This document shows positions 1 through 9,037 of a stretch of DNA of 62,956 bases, piece after piece. How positions within the stretch are numbered: position 1 is the stretch's first letter; each line of letters begins with the position of its first letter. This DNA comes from Planctomycetota bacterium. Lineage in GTDB: Bacteria; Planctomycetota; Phycisphaerae; Phycisphaerales; UBA1924. The notes beneath the pieces were generated by a model. It had not been told where the DNA came from. It ran no database searches and saw only the letters and a list, made by a program, of their open reading frames with translations. Made by a program: the position numbers and the translations under genes. The DNA lies in assembly GCA_963204725.1 (NCBI GenBank), contig CAUJHH010000059.1, forward strand, positions 1 to 62,956, written 5' to 3'.

Positions 1-121
1 CCGCGATGCGCTCCCCCTATTCCCCAACCCCCGCCAAACCCCGGAACCCCGCCCGCTACCGGGAGTATCACCACTTCGGAACGTCCAAACCTGCACCCGT
101 TCCACCGGAGTACCCTCCAGC

Positions 122-1411
122 ATGATCCGCCACCTCACCCCACGCCTCATCCTCTCGCTCGCAACCCTCGCCCTCGCTCCGCTGGCTCTTGCCCAGCCCT
201 CCGAAGGCATCGTCCGCGAGGGCGCAGGCGCTCGACGCGTCACCCTGGACGCGATGGAACTCAAGCCCTTCCCCGCCGATCTCTGGGCCGGCGTGGACGT
301 GTGGGCCGGTGGCGACGCGCTCACCCCCGCCGACACGAGCGGCAAGCCCGTCATCATCATCTCCTGGGCCTCCTGGTACGCCCCGTCCGTCCGCGCACTC
401 TCCGCCGCACAGCGCATCGCCGACCAGTACGCCGCCGACGGCCTCATCGTCGTCGGTCTGCACAGTGGTGAGGGCTGGGACGAGGCGGAGTCGACCGCCA
501 AGGCCAAGAACATCACCTTCCGCCTCGCCCACGACGCCGGCGACAAGGTCCGCGCCGCGCTCCACATCGATCAGGACCCGGACATCTACGTGATCGATCG
601 CGCCGGCCAGCTCCGCTTCGCCGATGTCGACGCCTCCTCGCTCGATCAGGCCGCCAAGATGGTGAGCAAGGAGTCGATGGACGCCGCCGCAAAGATCAAC
701 CAGACCCTCGCAGAAAGGGCCGAGGCAGCGCGGATCAGCGCGAATCGCACCGCCGCGATCAACCAGAAGGCCGACCTCACCAGCATCCCCGAACTCCCTT
801 TCCCCGATCCCTCGCCCGACGCCTACGCGAACGCCACCTGGCCGCGCGTCGTCGTGGAGAACGGCCGCCAGCAGGACCAGTCCTTCCTCGCGCTCCCCGC
901 CTTCGGCTGGTACCCCGCCAAGGAGCCCCTCACCAAGGGACGCGCCGTCATCGTCTACTTCTGGAACCCCGATGTTCCCGCGACCGCACGCCTCGTGAAA
1001 GAGATGGACCTTCTCCAGCGCGAGCGCGGCCGCGATGTCGCCGTCGCCGGCATCGTCGTTCCCACCGATCTCCTCTCCGGTGGAGGCGGCTACACCACCG
1101 ACGAGAACGCCAAGGCAATCGCCCTGGAACTCCTCGGCAAGCGCACCAAGGAATACGCCGACTCCAACCGCCTGTCTCACCCCATCACCTTTGACTCATC
1201 CGGCTCCACACTCTCGGCCCTCCGCGGCACCTACTCGCGCGAGAGCAACTCCTTCGTCGCGCTCGCCTCGTCCGACGGCGTTGTCCGCTGGTCCGGCGAT
1301 CCGCGGAGCCCCTCCTTCAAGGCCGCCGTGGAGACCGTGCTCGCCAACGACCCCGGCATCAAGTCCCGCCGCGCCGTCGAGCAGGCCTGGCTCAAGGCCC
1401 GTGGCCAGTAA
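122..1411 (+). CDS. Exported tandem thioredoxin-fold protein without cysteines
   Basis: Predicted 429-residue exported protein; residues 1-24 form a signal peptide ending ALA. Two thioredoxin-like segments follow: about 55-185 (hydrophobic strand then SWASWYAPSV at 81-90) and about 265-420 (AVIVYFWNPDVPA near 275-287). The first segment keeps the TlpA-like layout, but WYAPS stands where WCxxC would be, and the second has NPDVPA there. I see no cysteine anywhere in the protein, so thiol-disulfide exchange is excluded; a scaffold or binding role is inference. The ATG has only a distant GGAG upstream. A strong GC hairpin follows at 1437-1465. Nothing else in the window hints at a partner. The fold call is fairly confident, the role unknown. 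Confidence 0.75.
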   Translation: MIRHLTPRLILSLATLALAPLALAQPSEGIVREGAGARRVTLDAMELKPFPADLWAGVDVWAGGDALTPADTSGKPVIIISWASWYAPSVRALSAAQRIADQYAADGLIVVGLHSGEGWDEAESTAKAKNITFRLAHDAGDKVRAALHIDQDPDIYVIDRAGQLRFADVDASSLDQAAKMVSKESMDAAAKINQTLAERAEAARISANRTAAINQKADLTSIPELPFPDPSPDAYANATWPRVVVENGRQQDQSFLALPAFGWYPAKEPLTKGRAVIVYFWNPDVPATARLVKEMDLLQRERGRDVAVAGIVVPTDLLSGGGGYTTDENAKAIALELLGKRTKEYADSNRLSHPITFDSSGSTLSALRGTYSRESNSFVALASSDGVVRWSGDPRSPSFKAAVETVLANDPGIKSRRAVEQAWLKARGQ

Positions 1412-1436
1412 TCCCGGCCACCCCATCACGCCCCAC

Positions 1437-1465
1437 AACGCCCCGACGCCGAGCGCCGGGGCGTT
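1437..1465 (+). terminator. GC-rich hairpin after the thioredoxin-fold gene
   Basis: AACGCCCCG pairs perfectly with CGGGGCGTT, with one A-C mismatch, an inner 3-bp CGC/GCG stem and a 3-base loop. It sits 26 bases after the stop of the upstream gene. The tail (CTTGTCT) has few T residues. The hairpin lies directly before the only in-frame non-ATG start nearest the trmL core, so it could also affect trmL translation. Confidence 0.5.
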
Positions 1466-1466
1466 C

Positions 1467-2027
1467 TTGTCTCCACCTCCCGCCCCGCTCCTCCACGCGC
1501 CCCACTTCCACGTCGTCCTCCATTCCCCGGAGATCCCGAACAACACCGGCAACATCGGGCGCACCTGCGTCGCGACGGGCTGCCGCCTCCACCTCATCCA
1601 CCCCCTCGGCTTCCAACTCTCCGAAAAGGCCTGCCGCCGCGCCGGGCTCGACTACTGGCCGCGTCTCGATTGGGCTGAGCACATAGATTGGACCGCCTAC
1701 ACCCGCGCCGCGCCGTTCGACCCCGCCCGCACCTGGATCCTCTCCACCAAGACCTGCCGTTCGGTCTTCGATGTCCCCTTGCGCCGTGGCGACCACCTTC
1801 TCTTCGGAAGCGAGTCGAGAGGCCTCCCCCCGGAGCTCCTCGCCGCCCACCCAGATCGCGTCGTCACGCTCCCCCTCGCCGTCGGCGAACGCTCGCTCAA
1901 CCTCGCCACCGCCGTCTGCGCTGTCGTGTACGAGGGGCTCCGCCAGCTCCGCGCCGACGACGACTGCCGATTCACCCCCGAAGGCCGTTTGATCGTCGAT
2001 TCCAAGCCGCGCCATCGGCCAACCTAA
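1467..2027 (+). CDS. trmL: tRNA (cytidine(34)-2'-O)-methyltransferase, TrmL family
   Basis: SPOUT-family 2'-O-methyltransferase; TrmL methylates the wobble C/U34 of tRNA-Leu isoacceptors using S-adenosylmethionine. Diagnostic motifs are present: N-terminal HSPEIPNNTGNIGR, then LLFGSESRGLPPELL and the knot segment SLNLATAVCAVVYEGLRQL. About 186 residues from the chosen TTG at 1467, close to the 155-170 usual for the family. No ATG lies in frame near the domain start. Candidates are TTG 1467 and GTG 1401, the latter overlapping the upstream gene by 11 bases. TTG is chosen for length; it sits just behind the hairpin 1437-1465 and has no clear ribosome site. rimO follows 11 bases after the stop, so the two are probably co-transcribed. 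Function confident, start uncertain. Confidence 0.82.
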   Translation: MSPPPAPLLHAPHFHVVLHSPEIPNNTGNIGRTCVATGCRLHLIHPLGFQLSEKACRRAGLDYWPRLDWAEHIDWTAYTRAAPFDPARTWILSTKTCRSVFDVPLRRGDHLLFGSESRGLPPELLAAHPDRVVTLPLAVGERSLNLATAVCAVVYEGLRQLRADDDCRFTPEGRLIVDSKPRHRPT

Positions 2028-2038
2028 ACTCCCTGCAC

Positions 2039-4171
2039 ATGGCAAAGCGGCCCGCAAAGTCTCCACGCAACGCACGCCCCGGCAAGCCCGCCTCGCGCAC
2101 CCCGGCCGGGCCCGGTCGCGATGCGCCCAAGCCCCCCTCCAGGTCCAACGCCAAACCCCATCCGAAGCCCCACCCGAAACCCAAGTCCAAGCCCAAGCAC
2201 CGCGGCCCGGCCTCCCTCGTCCGCGACGATCGCGACGACACCAGCAAGGGCCGCCCCGGTGGCCGGATCCGCACCATCCGAGGCCTCAACTCCAAGCCAG
2301 AAGACCGCGCCCCCGCGCGCAGTCTCAAGCCCGGCAAGGGAGTGATCAAGCTCTCCGAGAAAGACGCGGGCAAGCGCAAGAACAGGCAATCTCAGCCGCC
2401 CAGGCCTCGCCCCGCAAACGATGTCCAGACCGTCGGATTCATCTCGCTTGGCTGCCCGAAGAACCTCGTCGACTCCGAGAAAATGCTCGGGCTTCTCGCG
2501 CTCGACGGCATCATCCCCGTTGCCACCGGAGGCCAGTCCGAACGCTGGGACGACTCGGCCCACACCGAGGGCGGCAGCATCCACAGCCACCCCCACGACA
2601 ACGAGCATGGCGACCTCGCCCCCACCACCACCCGCGCCGAGGGATGCTCCTCCTACGGCGGCGCGAGCACGCTGCCGGATGCCGACGCCATCGTCGTCAA
2701 CACCTGCGGCTTTCTCGAGGCCAGCAAAGAAGAATCACTCACCGTCATCCGCGACGCCGTGAAGGCCAAGCAGGAAGGACGCGTCAAGCGGGTCATCGTC
2801 GCCGGCTGCCTCGTCCAGCGCCACCGCGCCAAGATGCTCGAGTGGGAGCCCGGCATCGACGCCATGATCGGAGTCTTTGATCGCGACCGCGTCGTCGAGG
2901 CCGTCCGCGGGCGCGCTCCCGAACGCAAGACGCTCGACACCGCCTCCGATAAGCCCAAGTACTGGATCGCCGGCAACGCTCTGGTCGCGGCGCGCGACCG
3001 TGGCATCCAGACCGCAGGCCTCACCGTCAACGGCAAGGACGGCACCGGCGTCGGATACTTCGAGGACGACTCCACCCGCCTCCGCCTCACCCCCCGCCAC
3101 TACGCCTACCTCCGCATCAGCGAGGGGTGCAACCAGGCCTGCGCGTTCTGCACAATCCCGTCGATCCGCGGCAAGATGCGCTCCAAGCCCCTCGATCGCA
3201 TCGCCGCCGAGGCCCAGGAACTCATCAACGATGGCGCGTTCGAATTGAACCTGATCGGCCAGGACACCACGAGCTACGGCGACGACATCGGGCTCGGGAT
3301 GGATGCCGAGGTCTCGATCGAGGGCACGCCCGTGGGAGGCGGTCTCGCAGCGCTCCTCCGCATCATCGACGACGTCGCCGAGCGCAGCGCGGGCAAGGCC
3401 GGCGCGTGGATCCGGCTGATGTACGCCTACCCCTCGAACTTCAGCGACCCGATCATCGACGCCATCGCCGAGCTCGTCGCGAAGGGACGCATGCTCCCCT
3501 ATATCGACATGCCCCTGCAGCACGCCAGCGACAACATGCTCACCAGCATGCGCCGCAACGTCAGCGCGTCGCACCAGCGCGAGCTCATCAACAAGCTCCG
3601 CGAGCGCATCCCCGGCATGGCGATCCGCACGACGTTTATCAGCGGCTTCCCCGGTGAGACCGAGCGCGACCACGAAGAGCTCGTCTCCTTTGTCCGCGAC
3701 ATGAAGTTCGATGCTGTCGGTGTCTTCGAGTACTCACGCGAGCCGGGGACTCCCGCGGGCACGATGGATGAAGACCCGAAGCTCGCCGTCGACGCGGCCA
3801 CCAAGACGCGGCGCAAGGGCCAGATCATGGCCGAGCAGCAGAGAGTCGCTTTCGCACGCTCCGCCGCCATCGCTTCCGAGTTCGACGAGTCGCGCCCCGG
3901 CCAGACCGGCCGACGCGTCGAAGTCCTGATCGACGGCGCGACGCAGAGCGCGGGCGTCAACACCCCAGGCGTCTCCAAGGGTGGCCGCCTCTACCAGGGG
4001 CGCACCTATTTCCAAGCCCCGCAGATCGACGCCATCACGTACGTCCAATCGCGTGAACGCCTCAGCCCCGGTGAGCTAGTCAAGTGCGCCATCGTCGCGG
4101 CTGATGGCTACGACCTGATCGCAAGACCCGTGGCGGAGCTTGAGAAGCGGACGTCGCTGAAGATCCTCTGA
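2039..4171 (+). CDS. rimO: Ribosomal protein S12 methylthiotransferase RimO, enlarged
   Basis: Radical-SAM methylthiotransferase that modifies the conserved aspartate of ribosomal protein S12. The UPF0004 domain has its three cluster cysteines (SLGCPKN C139, VNTCGF C223, VAGCLVQ C257). The radical-SAM CxxxCxxC is at C364/C368/C371 (EGCNQACAFC), and a C-terminal TRAM-like region follows about residue 630. At 710 residues it is far longer than the usual ~440. Residues 1-130 are a basic Lys/Pro/Arg tail, and about 50 extra residues (163-212, including IHSHPHDNEH) sit between the first two cysteines. The ATG at 2039 is 11 bases after trmL. The extended reading frame is used for the start because the tail is in frame and uninterrupted; a start nearer residue 120 cannot be excluded. 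Confidence 0.92.
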   Translation: MAKRPAKSPRNARPGKPASRTPAGPGRDAPKPPSRSNAKPHPKPHPKPKSKPKHRGPASLVRDDRDDTSKGRPGGRIRTIRGLNSKPEDRAPARSLKPGKGVIKLSEKDAGKRKNRQSQPPRPRPANDVQTVGFISLGCPKNLVDSEKMLGLLALDGIIPVATGGQSERWDDSAHTEGGSIHSHPHDNEHGDLAPTTTRAEGCSSYGGASTLPDADAIVVNTCGFLEASKEESLTVIRDAVKAKQEGRVKRVIVAGCLVQRHRAKMLEWEPGIDAMIGVFDRDRVVEAVRGRAPERKTLDTASDKPKYWIAGNALVAARDRGIQTAGLTVNGKDGTGVGYFEDDSTRLRLTPRHYAYLRISEGCNQACAFCTIPSIRGKMRSKPLDRIAAEAQELINDGAFELNLIGQDTTSYGDDIGLGMDAEVSIEGTPVGGGLAALLRIIDDVAERSAGKAGAWIRLMYAYPSNFSDPIIDAIAELVAKGRMLPYIDMPLQHASDNMLTSMRRNVSASHQRELINKLRERIPGMAIRTTFISGFPGETERDHEELVSFVRDMKFDAVGVFEYSREPGTPAGTMDEDPKLAVDAATKTRRKGQIMAEQQRVAFARSAAIASEFDESRPGQTGRRVEVLIDGATQSAGVNTPGVSKGGRLYQGRTYFQAPQIDAITYVQSRERLSPGELVKCAIVAADGYDLIARPVAELEKRTSLKIL

Positions 4172-4181
4172 TCTCGCTCGT

Positions 4182-4349
4182 TCAGCCGCGCCCGATCAGC
4201 ACATACAGAATCAGGCCGAGCAGCGGCAGCAGAAGCACGACGAGTATCCACAGCAGCTTCTCGCCTGCGGACTTGCCACCTCCCAGGATGTCGATGATCG
4301 CCCAGATCCACAGAAACAGGTGAAGGATGCCGAGAACCGAATAAACCAT
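4182..4349 (-). CDS. Small two-helix membrane protein, PLDc_N-like
   Basis: A 55-residue protein with two hydrophobic helices (about 3-22 and 30-52) around a short GGGKSAGEK loop. This is the pattern of the phospholipase D N-terminal (PLDc_N) membrane domain, found alone in many small bacterial proteins. There is no catalytic HKD motif, so it is not a phospholipase. The ATG at 4349 is preceded by AGGGGAA at suitable spacing, which supports this start over the longer upstream frame. It ends 10 bases from the rimO stop (convergent) and follows a DUF3309-like gene by 28 bases on the same strand; the two are probably one transcript. Biological role unknown. Confidence 0.75.
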   Translation of the reverse strand: MVYSVLGILHLFLWIWAIIDILGGGKSAGEKLLWILVVLLLPLLGLILYVLIGRG

Positions 4350-4377
4350 GGTGTTCCCCTTGAGCGTGTCGCTCGCC

Positions 4378-4539
4378 TCAGATCTTCTTCCGCGGCCCGA
4401 GCAACAGCACGAGCACGATGATGAGCAGCAGCAGCCCGAGACCGCCGCTCGGGAAGTACCCCCACCCGGAGCTATACGGCCACAAAGGCAGCGCCCCAAG
4501 AAGCAGCAGAACAAGCAGGATGATCAGCAAGAGTCTCAC
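4378..4539 (-). CDS. DUF3309-like small membrane protein
   Basis: A 53-residue, very hydrophobic protein. The order is leucine/isoleucine-rich helix, LGALPLWPYSSGWGYFPSGG, then a second helix and a GPRKKI tail. The central W-Y-S-x-x-W-G-Y-x-P-S-G-G signature matches DUF3309, a family of tiny membrane proteins of unknown function. A GTG start at 4539 is chosen because GGGAG lies 6-7 bases upstream and the family begins right at the helix. Together with the PLDc_N-like gene downstream it forms a two-gene unit convergent to rimO. Envelope-stress association is known for some such small proteins, but nothing in this sequence proves it. Confidence 0.75.
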   Translation of the reverse strand: MRLLLIILLVLLLLGALPLWPYSSGWGYFPSGGLGLLLLIIVLVLLLGPRKKI

Positions 4540-5038
4540 GGCTCGGCTCCCATCTACGCCGCATGTCTCCCGATGCCCACGCGTCGCACGTCGCACGCAC
4601 AAAGCCCACGTGAACACGAGATAAGAAACCATACTTCGCGCACCACAAGCCCAGATGCGTTTGGCATGAATGCGCGCTCATCCTGGTTTCACACCATCAG
4701 TGCGCCCCCCGCGCAGCGCTTCCTTTGAACGCCTTCCAGTCGCCAAAGGCGACACTCCCGTGAGGGTGCCACCAGTTCCCGTCGCGCCTCGCGGCGGAAC
4801 TGGTGCTCTCGCACGACTTCATCCAACACCCACTCGCGCAGCGCTTCCTTGAAACGCCTTTGAGTCGCGCACGAGCACGAAGTGCGAGGAGCGACTGGAG
4901 TTCCTCTCGCCTTTCACGGGGGTTGCAGGGGGCGAGGCCCCCTGCGCCGCATCCCCGGCCTTCCATTCACTCCCCGATACAACGCTCGCAACGGCTCACA
5001 CACACGCGGCAACTCACCCGCACACGCACGCGACAACC
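4540..5038. repeat. Intergenic island with two copies of the dispersed palindromic repeat
   Basis: No convincing gene in these 499 bases. Copy 1 (4711-4754) reads GCGCAGCGcTTCCTTTGAAC then the palindromic core GTCGCCAAAGGCGAC. A perfect 10-bp inverted repeat CACCAGTTCC/GGAACTGGTG (4770-4779 with 4796-4805) follows. Copy 2 (4835-4895) has the same left half, but its core is opened up (GTCGC ... GCGAC, 22 bases between the arms). A G-rich hairpin GGGGGTTGCAGGGGG...CCCCCTGC (4917-4952) closes the island. The same modules recur near 12.9, 49.8, 54.3 and 61.6 kb. Confidence 0.8.
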
Positions 5039-6040
5039 TCATCCTCTGCGCCGCCTCGCCAACCGCCGGGACCTCTCCCACCACATCATCACACGCGTCC
5101 CATAGAACAGCGCACCGACCAGCATCGCGGGCGCCGCCGTTCCCACGACAAAGGCCATCGCGACGCGCCCCCAAGGAACCGCTCCCTGCCCGACCCCCGC
5201 CATCATACCCGCTCCCGACAGCATGACGCCGTGCAACACGCACAGCCCGATCAGCAGCGGCACCATCATCGACCTCCGCGCCGACCGACGCCCTCCTCTC
5301 GCCTCGCGCGCCTCAATCTCCTCTTGCACCAATCCCAGGATCCGCCGCCCCTTCCACCCAAGCCCCAGCAGCACCACCCGCTCCCGCTCCTCTCCCCCGC
5401 CCTGAAACCACGCGACGCCGCCGAACCCCACGCGCACGCGCTCACACACCTCCCACGCGTAGGTCCGCTCGCGTCCCTTTCCATCGATCAACGTCACGCC
5501 CTCGCGCGTCATCCGGATCTCACGCGCTATGCGCCCGACCCAACCGTCGCGCACATCCCACAACAGCACCGCGAAGATCGCCACAGGCATCATCATCCCG
5601 CCCAACACAACCAGCGAGATCGCGATCACCGCGGCATCGATCCATGTCGAAACACCTGCCCACAGCATCGCCAGCATCCGCGGCCCAAACATCCACACAG
5701 CCAACCCAAACGGGACCGCAACCATCGCGGCCATGAACCGCATCGCCCACACATCGGGCCCGGTTCGCCCGACGTGCTCGATCGTCCCGTCGCGCCACGC
5801 CCGTTCGAACGCTCGCTTCCTTAGTCTCCCCGCCACCCGCTGCTCGCGCGCGCTCGCGCTCGCAAGCTCCACGATCGCCCGCTGCCCCTCGATCCGCGCC
5901 ACCCGTCCCGCCTCATCGCGGAGCACATATCTCCCCGTCGCGCCGTCCCACCGATCCCACTCGATCACCCCTGCCTCGCGCGCAGCGTCACCCTTCCCCA
6001 CGATCGGCACCAACCCCCGAAGTGTCACCCGCGCCCTCAC
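5039..6040 (-). CDS. Multi-pass membrane protein of unknown function
   Basis: 333 residues, GTG start at 6040 with GGGAGGGC about 6 bases upstream. The N-terminal ~95 residues are soluble and charged, followed by two close hydrophobic helices (about 100-120 and 135-165). A soluble middle segment begins WDVRDGWVGRIAREIRMTREG and carries a strand-rich PH-like pattern (ITMTREGVTLIDGKGRE type). Two more helices lie near 265-315, and the tail is very basic (RRLARRRRG). I do not recognise a family. It ends at the border of a repeat island and is followed upstream by a short non-coding stretch before cysS. A membrane-anchored sensor or PH-like protein is a guess only. Confidence 0.6.
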   Translation of the reverse strand: MRARVTLRGLVPIVGKGDAAREAGVIEWDRWDGATGRYVLRDEAGRVARIEGQRAIVELASASAREQRVAGRLRKRAFERAWRDGTIEHVGRTGPDVWAMRFMAAMVAVPFGLAVWMFGPRMLAMLWAGVSTWIDAAVIAISLVVLGGMMMPVAIFAVLLWDVRDGWVGRIAREIRMTREGVTLIDGKGRERTYAWEVCERVRVGFGGVAWFQGGGEERERVVLLGLGWKGRRILGLVQEEIEAREARGGRRSARRSMMVPLLIGLCVLHGVMLSGAGMMAGVGQGAVPWGRVAMAFVVGTAAPAMLVGALFYGTRVMMWWERSRRLARRRRG

Positions 6041-6205
6041 TCAGCAGCCCTCCCAACTCTCCGCTCCGTGGCCTTCCCGTGGCCCTCCGTGGTGAATGCC
6101 CCGCTCAGTATCCTCTCCCTCCGCGATCTCCGCGGCTCTCCGCGTTGAGACCTCCTCTCCGTCCCTCTCGTCTCTGTGTATCTGTGGTGAGTCTTCCCTT
6201 TCCCC
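6041..6205. other. Spacer with a recurrent 'CCTCCGTGGTGAAT' phrase
   Basis: Non-coding spacer between two minus-strand genes. It contains GTGGCCCTCCGTGGTGAAT at 6079-6097, followed by CT-rich phrases (CTCCGCGATCTCCGCGGCTC, CTCTGTGTATCTGTGGTGAG). The identical 19-mer recurs at 62748-62766 inside another CT-rich tract. Confidence 0.6.
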
Positions 6206-7873
6206 CTACTTCCGCCTCACCTCCACCTTTCCATCCTTCGCATCCTTGATCGCGTACCCCATCGCCGCGAGTTCGTCGCGGATCCGGTCGCTGGTCGCGA
6301 AGTCCTTGGACGCCCGCGCCGCGCGTCGCTCGCGCAGCTTCGCCTCAACCTCCGGGCTCGGATCGACGCCGATGAACAATCCGATCTCGCTCTCGGACGA
6401 TGCCGCCCGCTCCAGGTCCAGCACGCCCAATACCGCGTCGATCTCCTTCATCAGTCGCGCATCATCCGGCGTCGGCTTCTCGATCCCGCCCACCCACGTG
6501 TTCACCGCTCCCAGCGCGGTCGCGATGTTCAGGTCGTTCATCATCGCATCCGCGAACTCCACGCGGCAGCGCTCCGCCGCATCCGTGCCACTGGCGGCTT
6601 GCCCGCCAGTGCTCTCTTCCCTCTGCCCCTCTTCCGCAACCCTCCTCCACCGCTCCACCATCCGCGCCGAATCCTTCAACCCCTGCTCCGTGAAGTTCGC
6701 GTTGCTCCGGTAGTGGGTCTTGATCAGCTCCAGCCGCACCGCCGCGGCTTCGTGCCCCTTCAGAAACAGATCCCTCGCCGTGAAGAAGTTCCCCTTGCTC
6801 TTGCTCATCTTCTCGCCCTCAACGAGCAGGAACCGCGGGTGGAACCACATCTTCGCGTACGTCGCGCCGCTCGGCTCCGCGTTGAACGCGCAGCAGCTCT
6901 GCGCGATCTCGCACTCATGATGCGGGAAGATGTTGTCCTCGCCACCCGAGTGCAGGTCGATGATCGGCTCCGCATCCGGCACCACCATCGAGCCCACATC
7001 CGCGCGCGCGTCCGTCCCCGCCACACTCATCACGCTGCACTCAATATGCCACCCCGGATACCCCGCGCCCCACGGGCTCTCCCACTTCATGATGTGCGAC
7101 GCATCTTCCTTCCACAGGAGGAAGTCCGCCGGGTGCCGCTTGCCGGACTGATTCTCGCCACTGACGCGCCCGCCCGCGCCCTCGCGCAGCTTGTCGAGCG
7201 TGTTGCCGCTGAGCGAGCCATAGCTCGGGAACGCCTGCACGCTGAAGTAGACGACGCGCTTCCCGACATCCCCCACCACGTACGCCGCGCCGCGCGCGAT
7301 CAGCCGCTCGATGACCTTGATCATCCCGCCGACGTGCTCCGTCGCGCGGGGCATCAGCGTCGCATCCCGCTCCGCCTCCACCACCAGCTTCAGCCCCAGC
7401 TTCCGCGCATCCTCCCTGAACCGCCCCTCGAAGTACCGCGCGATCTGGCGCGGGTCCTTCGGATCGACCTCCACACCCGGCGCCAGCTTCCCCGCCTTCT
7501 TCGCCTCCAAGAGCCGCCGCCCCGCGACCGCCATCCGGTCCTCCCCCTGCTCACCACCCTCGGCATCATCCGTCATGTGCCCGACATCGGTGATGTTCAT
7601 CACGTGCACAACCGTGCGGCCGCCGTGCGCCTCATGCACCCCGCCACTCGTACCTCCGCCCGCCGTCTGCACCCGGCACATCGGGCTCTCGATGAACCGC
7701 CTCAGCACATCCGCCGCCAGGAACGACCGGAAGTTCCCGATGTGCGCATCGTCGTACACCGTCGGACCGCAGGTGTAGAACGTCACCCGCCCCGGGTCCC
7801 GCGGCTCAAACGGCTCCACCCGCTTCGTCAACGTGTTGAACAGACGTAGAACATTCGTCTCACCCACTGGCAT
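6206..7873 (-). CDS. cysS: Cysteine--tRNA ligase
   Basis: Class I aminoacyl-tRNA synthetase that charges tRNA-Cys. It shows the HIGH-type motif HIGN at 44-47 after [16 protein letters not shown] at 355-359, and zinc ligands consistent with the family (C35, C279 in GWHIECS, FPHHECE near 317-322). Length is 555 residues against ~460 for the E. coli enzyme. The extra length lies in a Gly/His-rich insert at about 64-88, a charged insert at about 103-140 and a Ser/Thr/Gly-rich stretch near 405-420. The C-terminal [22 protein letters not shown] segment is the usual tRNA-binding tail. ATG at 7873, with GGAG unusually close. It is divergent from sucD. Confidence 0.95.
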   Translation of the reverse strand: MPVGETNVLRLFNTLTKRVEPFEPRDPGRVTFYTCGPTVYDDAHIGNFRSFLAADVLRRFIESPMCRVQTAGGGTSGGVHEAHGGRTVVHVMNITDVGHMTDDAEGGEQGEDRMAVAGRRLLEAKKAGKLAPGVEVDPKDPRQIARYFEGRFREDARKLGLKLVVEAERDATLMPRATEHVGGMIKVIERLIARGAAYVVGDVGKRVVYFSVQAFPSYGSLSGNTLDKLREGAGGRVSGENQSGKRHPADFLLWKEDASHIMKWESPWGAGYPGWHIECSVMSVAGTDARADVGSMVVPDAEPIIDLHSGGEDNIFPHHECEIAQSCCAFNAEPSGATYAKMWFHPRFLLVEGEKMSKSKGNFFTARDLFLKGHEAAAVRLELIKTHYRSNANFTEQGLKDSARMVERWRRVAEEGQREESTGGQAASGTDAAERCRVEFADAMMNDLNIATALGAVNTWVGGIEKPTPDDARLMKEIDAVLGVLDLERAASSESEIGLFIGVDPSPEVEAKLRERRAARASKDFATSDRIRDELAAMGYAIKDAKDGKVEVRRK

Positions 7874-8004
7874 TCTCCAAAGCCCGGCTCTCCCCCGGAC
7901 GAACCCGCCCGATCCTAGCAGAGACCCCCGAATCGTCGGCTCGGAGAGCCGACCTGCCCAGAGCCCTTTGCCCCTCTCGCCCTCTGTCCCTACCGTCCTT
8001 CCCC

Positions 8005-8976
8005 ATGGCCATCCTCGTCAACAGCGAAACACGCGTCATCTGTCAGGGCATCACCGGCGCCTTCGGCGCCGTCCACACCAAGGGATGCCACACCTACGGC
8101 ACAAAGATGGTCGGCGGCGTCACCCCCGGCAAGGGCGGCACAAAGGACCCCAACGGCCTCCCCATCTTCGACACCGTCGAACAGGCCGTCAGAGCCACCG
8201 GCGCCGACGCCACCATGATCTTCGTCCCGCCCGCGTTCGCCGGCGACGCCATCCTCGAAGCCGCCGCGGCGGACCTCAAGCTCATCTGCGCCATCACCGA
8301 GGGCGTCCCCGTCCAGGACATGATCAAGGTCCGCGCCATCCTTGATGAGATGAACAACACCGCCCCCGATGATGAACAGATCGTCCTCATCGGCCCCAAC
8401 TGCCCCGGCGTCATCACGCCCGGCCCCAAAACCGGCAGCGGCGAGTCCGGCTCCAACCCCTACACCAACGCCGGTTGCAAGATCGGCATCATGCCCGGCT
8501 ACATCCACACGCACATCAGCCAGTCCAAGCTCGGCAAGTCCGTCGGCATCGTCTCCCGATCCGGCACGCTCACCTATGAAGCAGTCTGGCAGACCAGCAA
8601 CCTCGGCTTCGCGCAGTCCACCTGCGTCGGCATCGGTGGCGATCCCGTCCGAGGGCTGAACCACATCGACAGCATCCGCATGTTTGAGGCCGATCCCGAC
8701 ACGCACGGCATCCTCATGATCGGCGAGATCGGCGGCAGCGACGAGACCGACGCCGCGAGCTACATCAAGCAGTTCGTCAAGAAGCCCGTCGCGGCGTTCA
8801 TCGCCGGACGCACCGCCCCCCCCGGCAAACGCATGGGCCACGCGGGCGCAATCATCGGCGGCAGCGACGATACGGCCGACGCCAAGATCAAGGCCCTCCA
8901 GGCCGCGGGCGTCTCCGTCGCCCTCTCACCCGCAGACATGGGCAAGGCCATGGCGCAGGCGATGAAGATGGGGTGA
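8005..8976 (+). CDS. sucD: Succinate--CoA ligase (ADP/GDP-forming) subunit alpha
   Basis: TCA-cycle enzyme subunit that forms succinate and ATP/GTP from succinyl-CoA and carries the phosphohistidine. The N-terminal CoA-binding Rossmann fold ([16 protein letters not shown], 11-26) is present, as are [13 protein letters not shown] (128-140) and the catalytic histidine segment [16 protein letters not shown] with H279. At 323 residues it is ~30 longer than usual; the extra residues form Ser/Gly/Asn-rich loops near 115-126 and 141-158. No sucC (beta subunit) lies next to it, so the beta gene must be elsewhere. ATG at 8005 fits the family N-terminus exactly. Confidence 0.95.
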   Translation: MAILVNSETRVICQGITGAFGAVHTKGCHTYGTKMVGGVTPGKGGTKDPNGLPIFDTVEQAVRATGADATMIFVPPAFAGDAILEAAAADLKLICAITEGVPVQDMIKVRAILDEMNNTAPDDEQIVLIGPNCPGVITPGPKTGSGESGSNPYTNAGCKIGIMPGYIHTHISQSKLGKSVGIVSRSGTLTYEAVWQTSNLGFAQSTCVGIGGDPVRGLNHIDSIRMFEADPDTHGILMIGEIGGSDETDAASYIKQFVKKPVAAFIAGRTAPPGKRMGHAGAIIGGSDDTADAKIKALQAAGVSVALSPADMGKAMAQAMKMG

Positions 8977-9037
8977 GGGTTGCAAGCCCGGTCTGGTCGC
9001 CGTTGCAGCCCAAGTCCTTCTCTTGTACGCTGTCGGC

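Noticed and set aside
9023..9037. TTG start for the transglutaminase-like protein
   Set aside because: No ribosome site and it adds only five residues; GTG 9038 keeps the export signal equally well. The choice remains weak.
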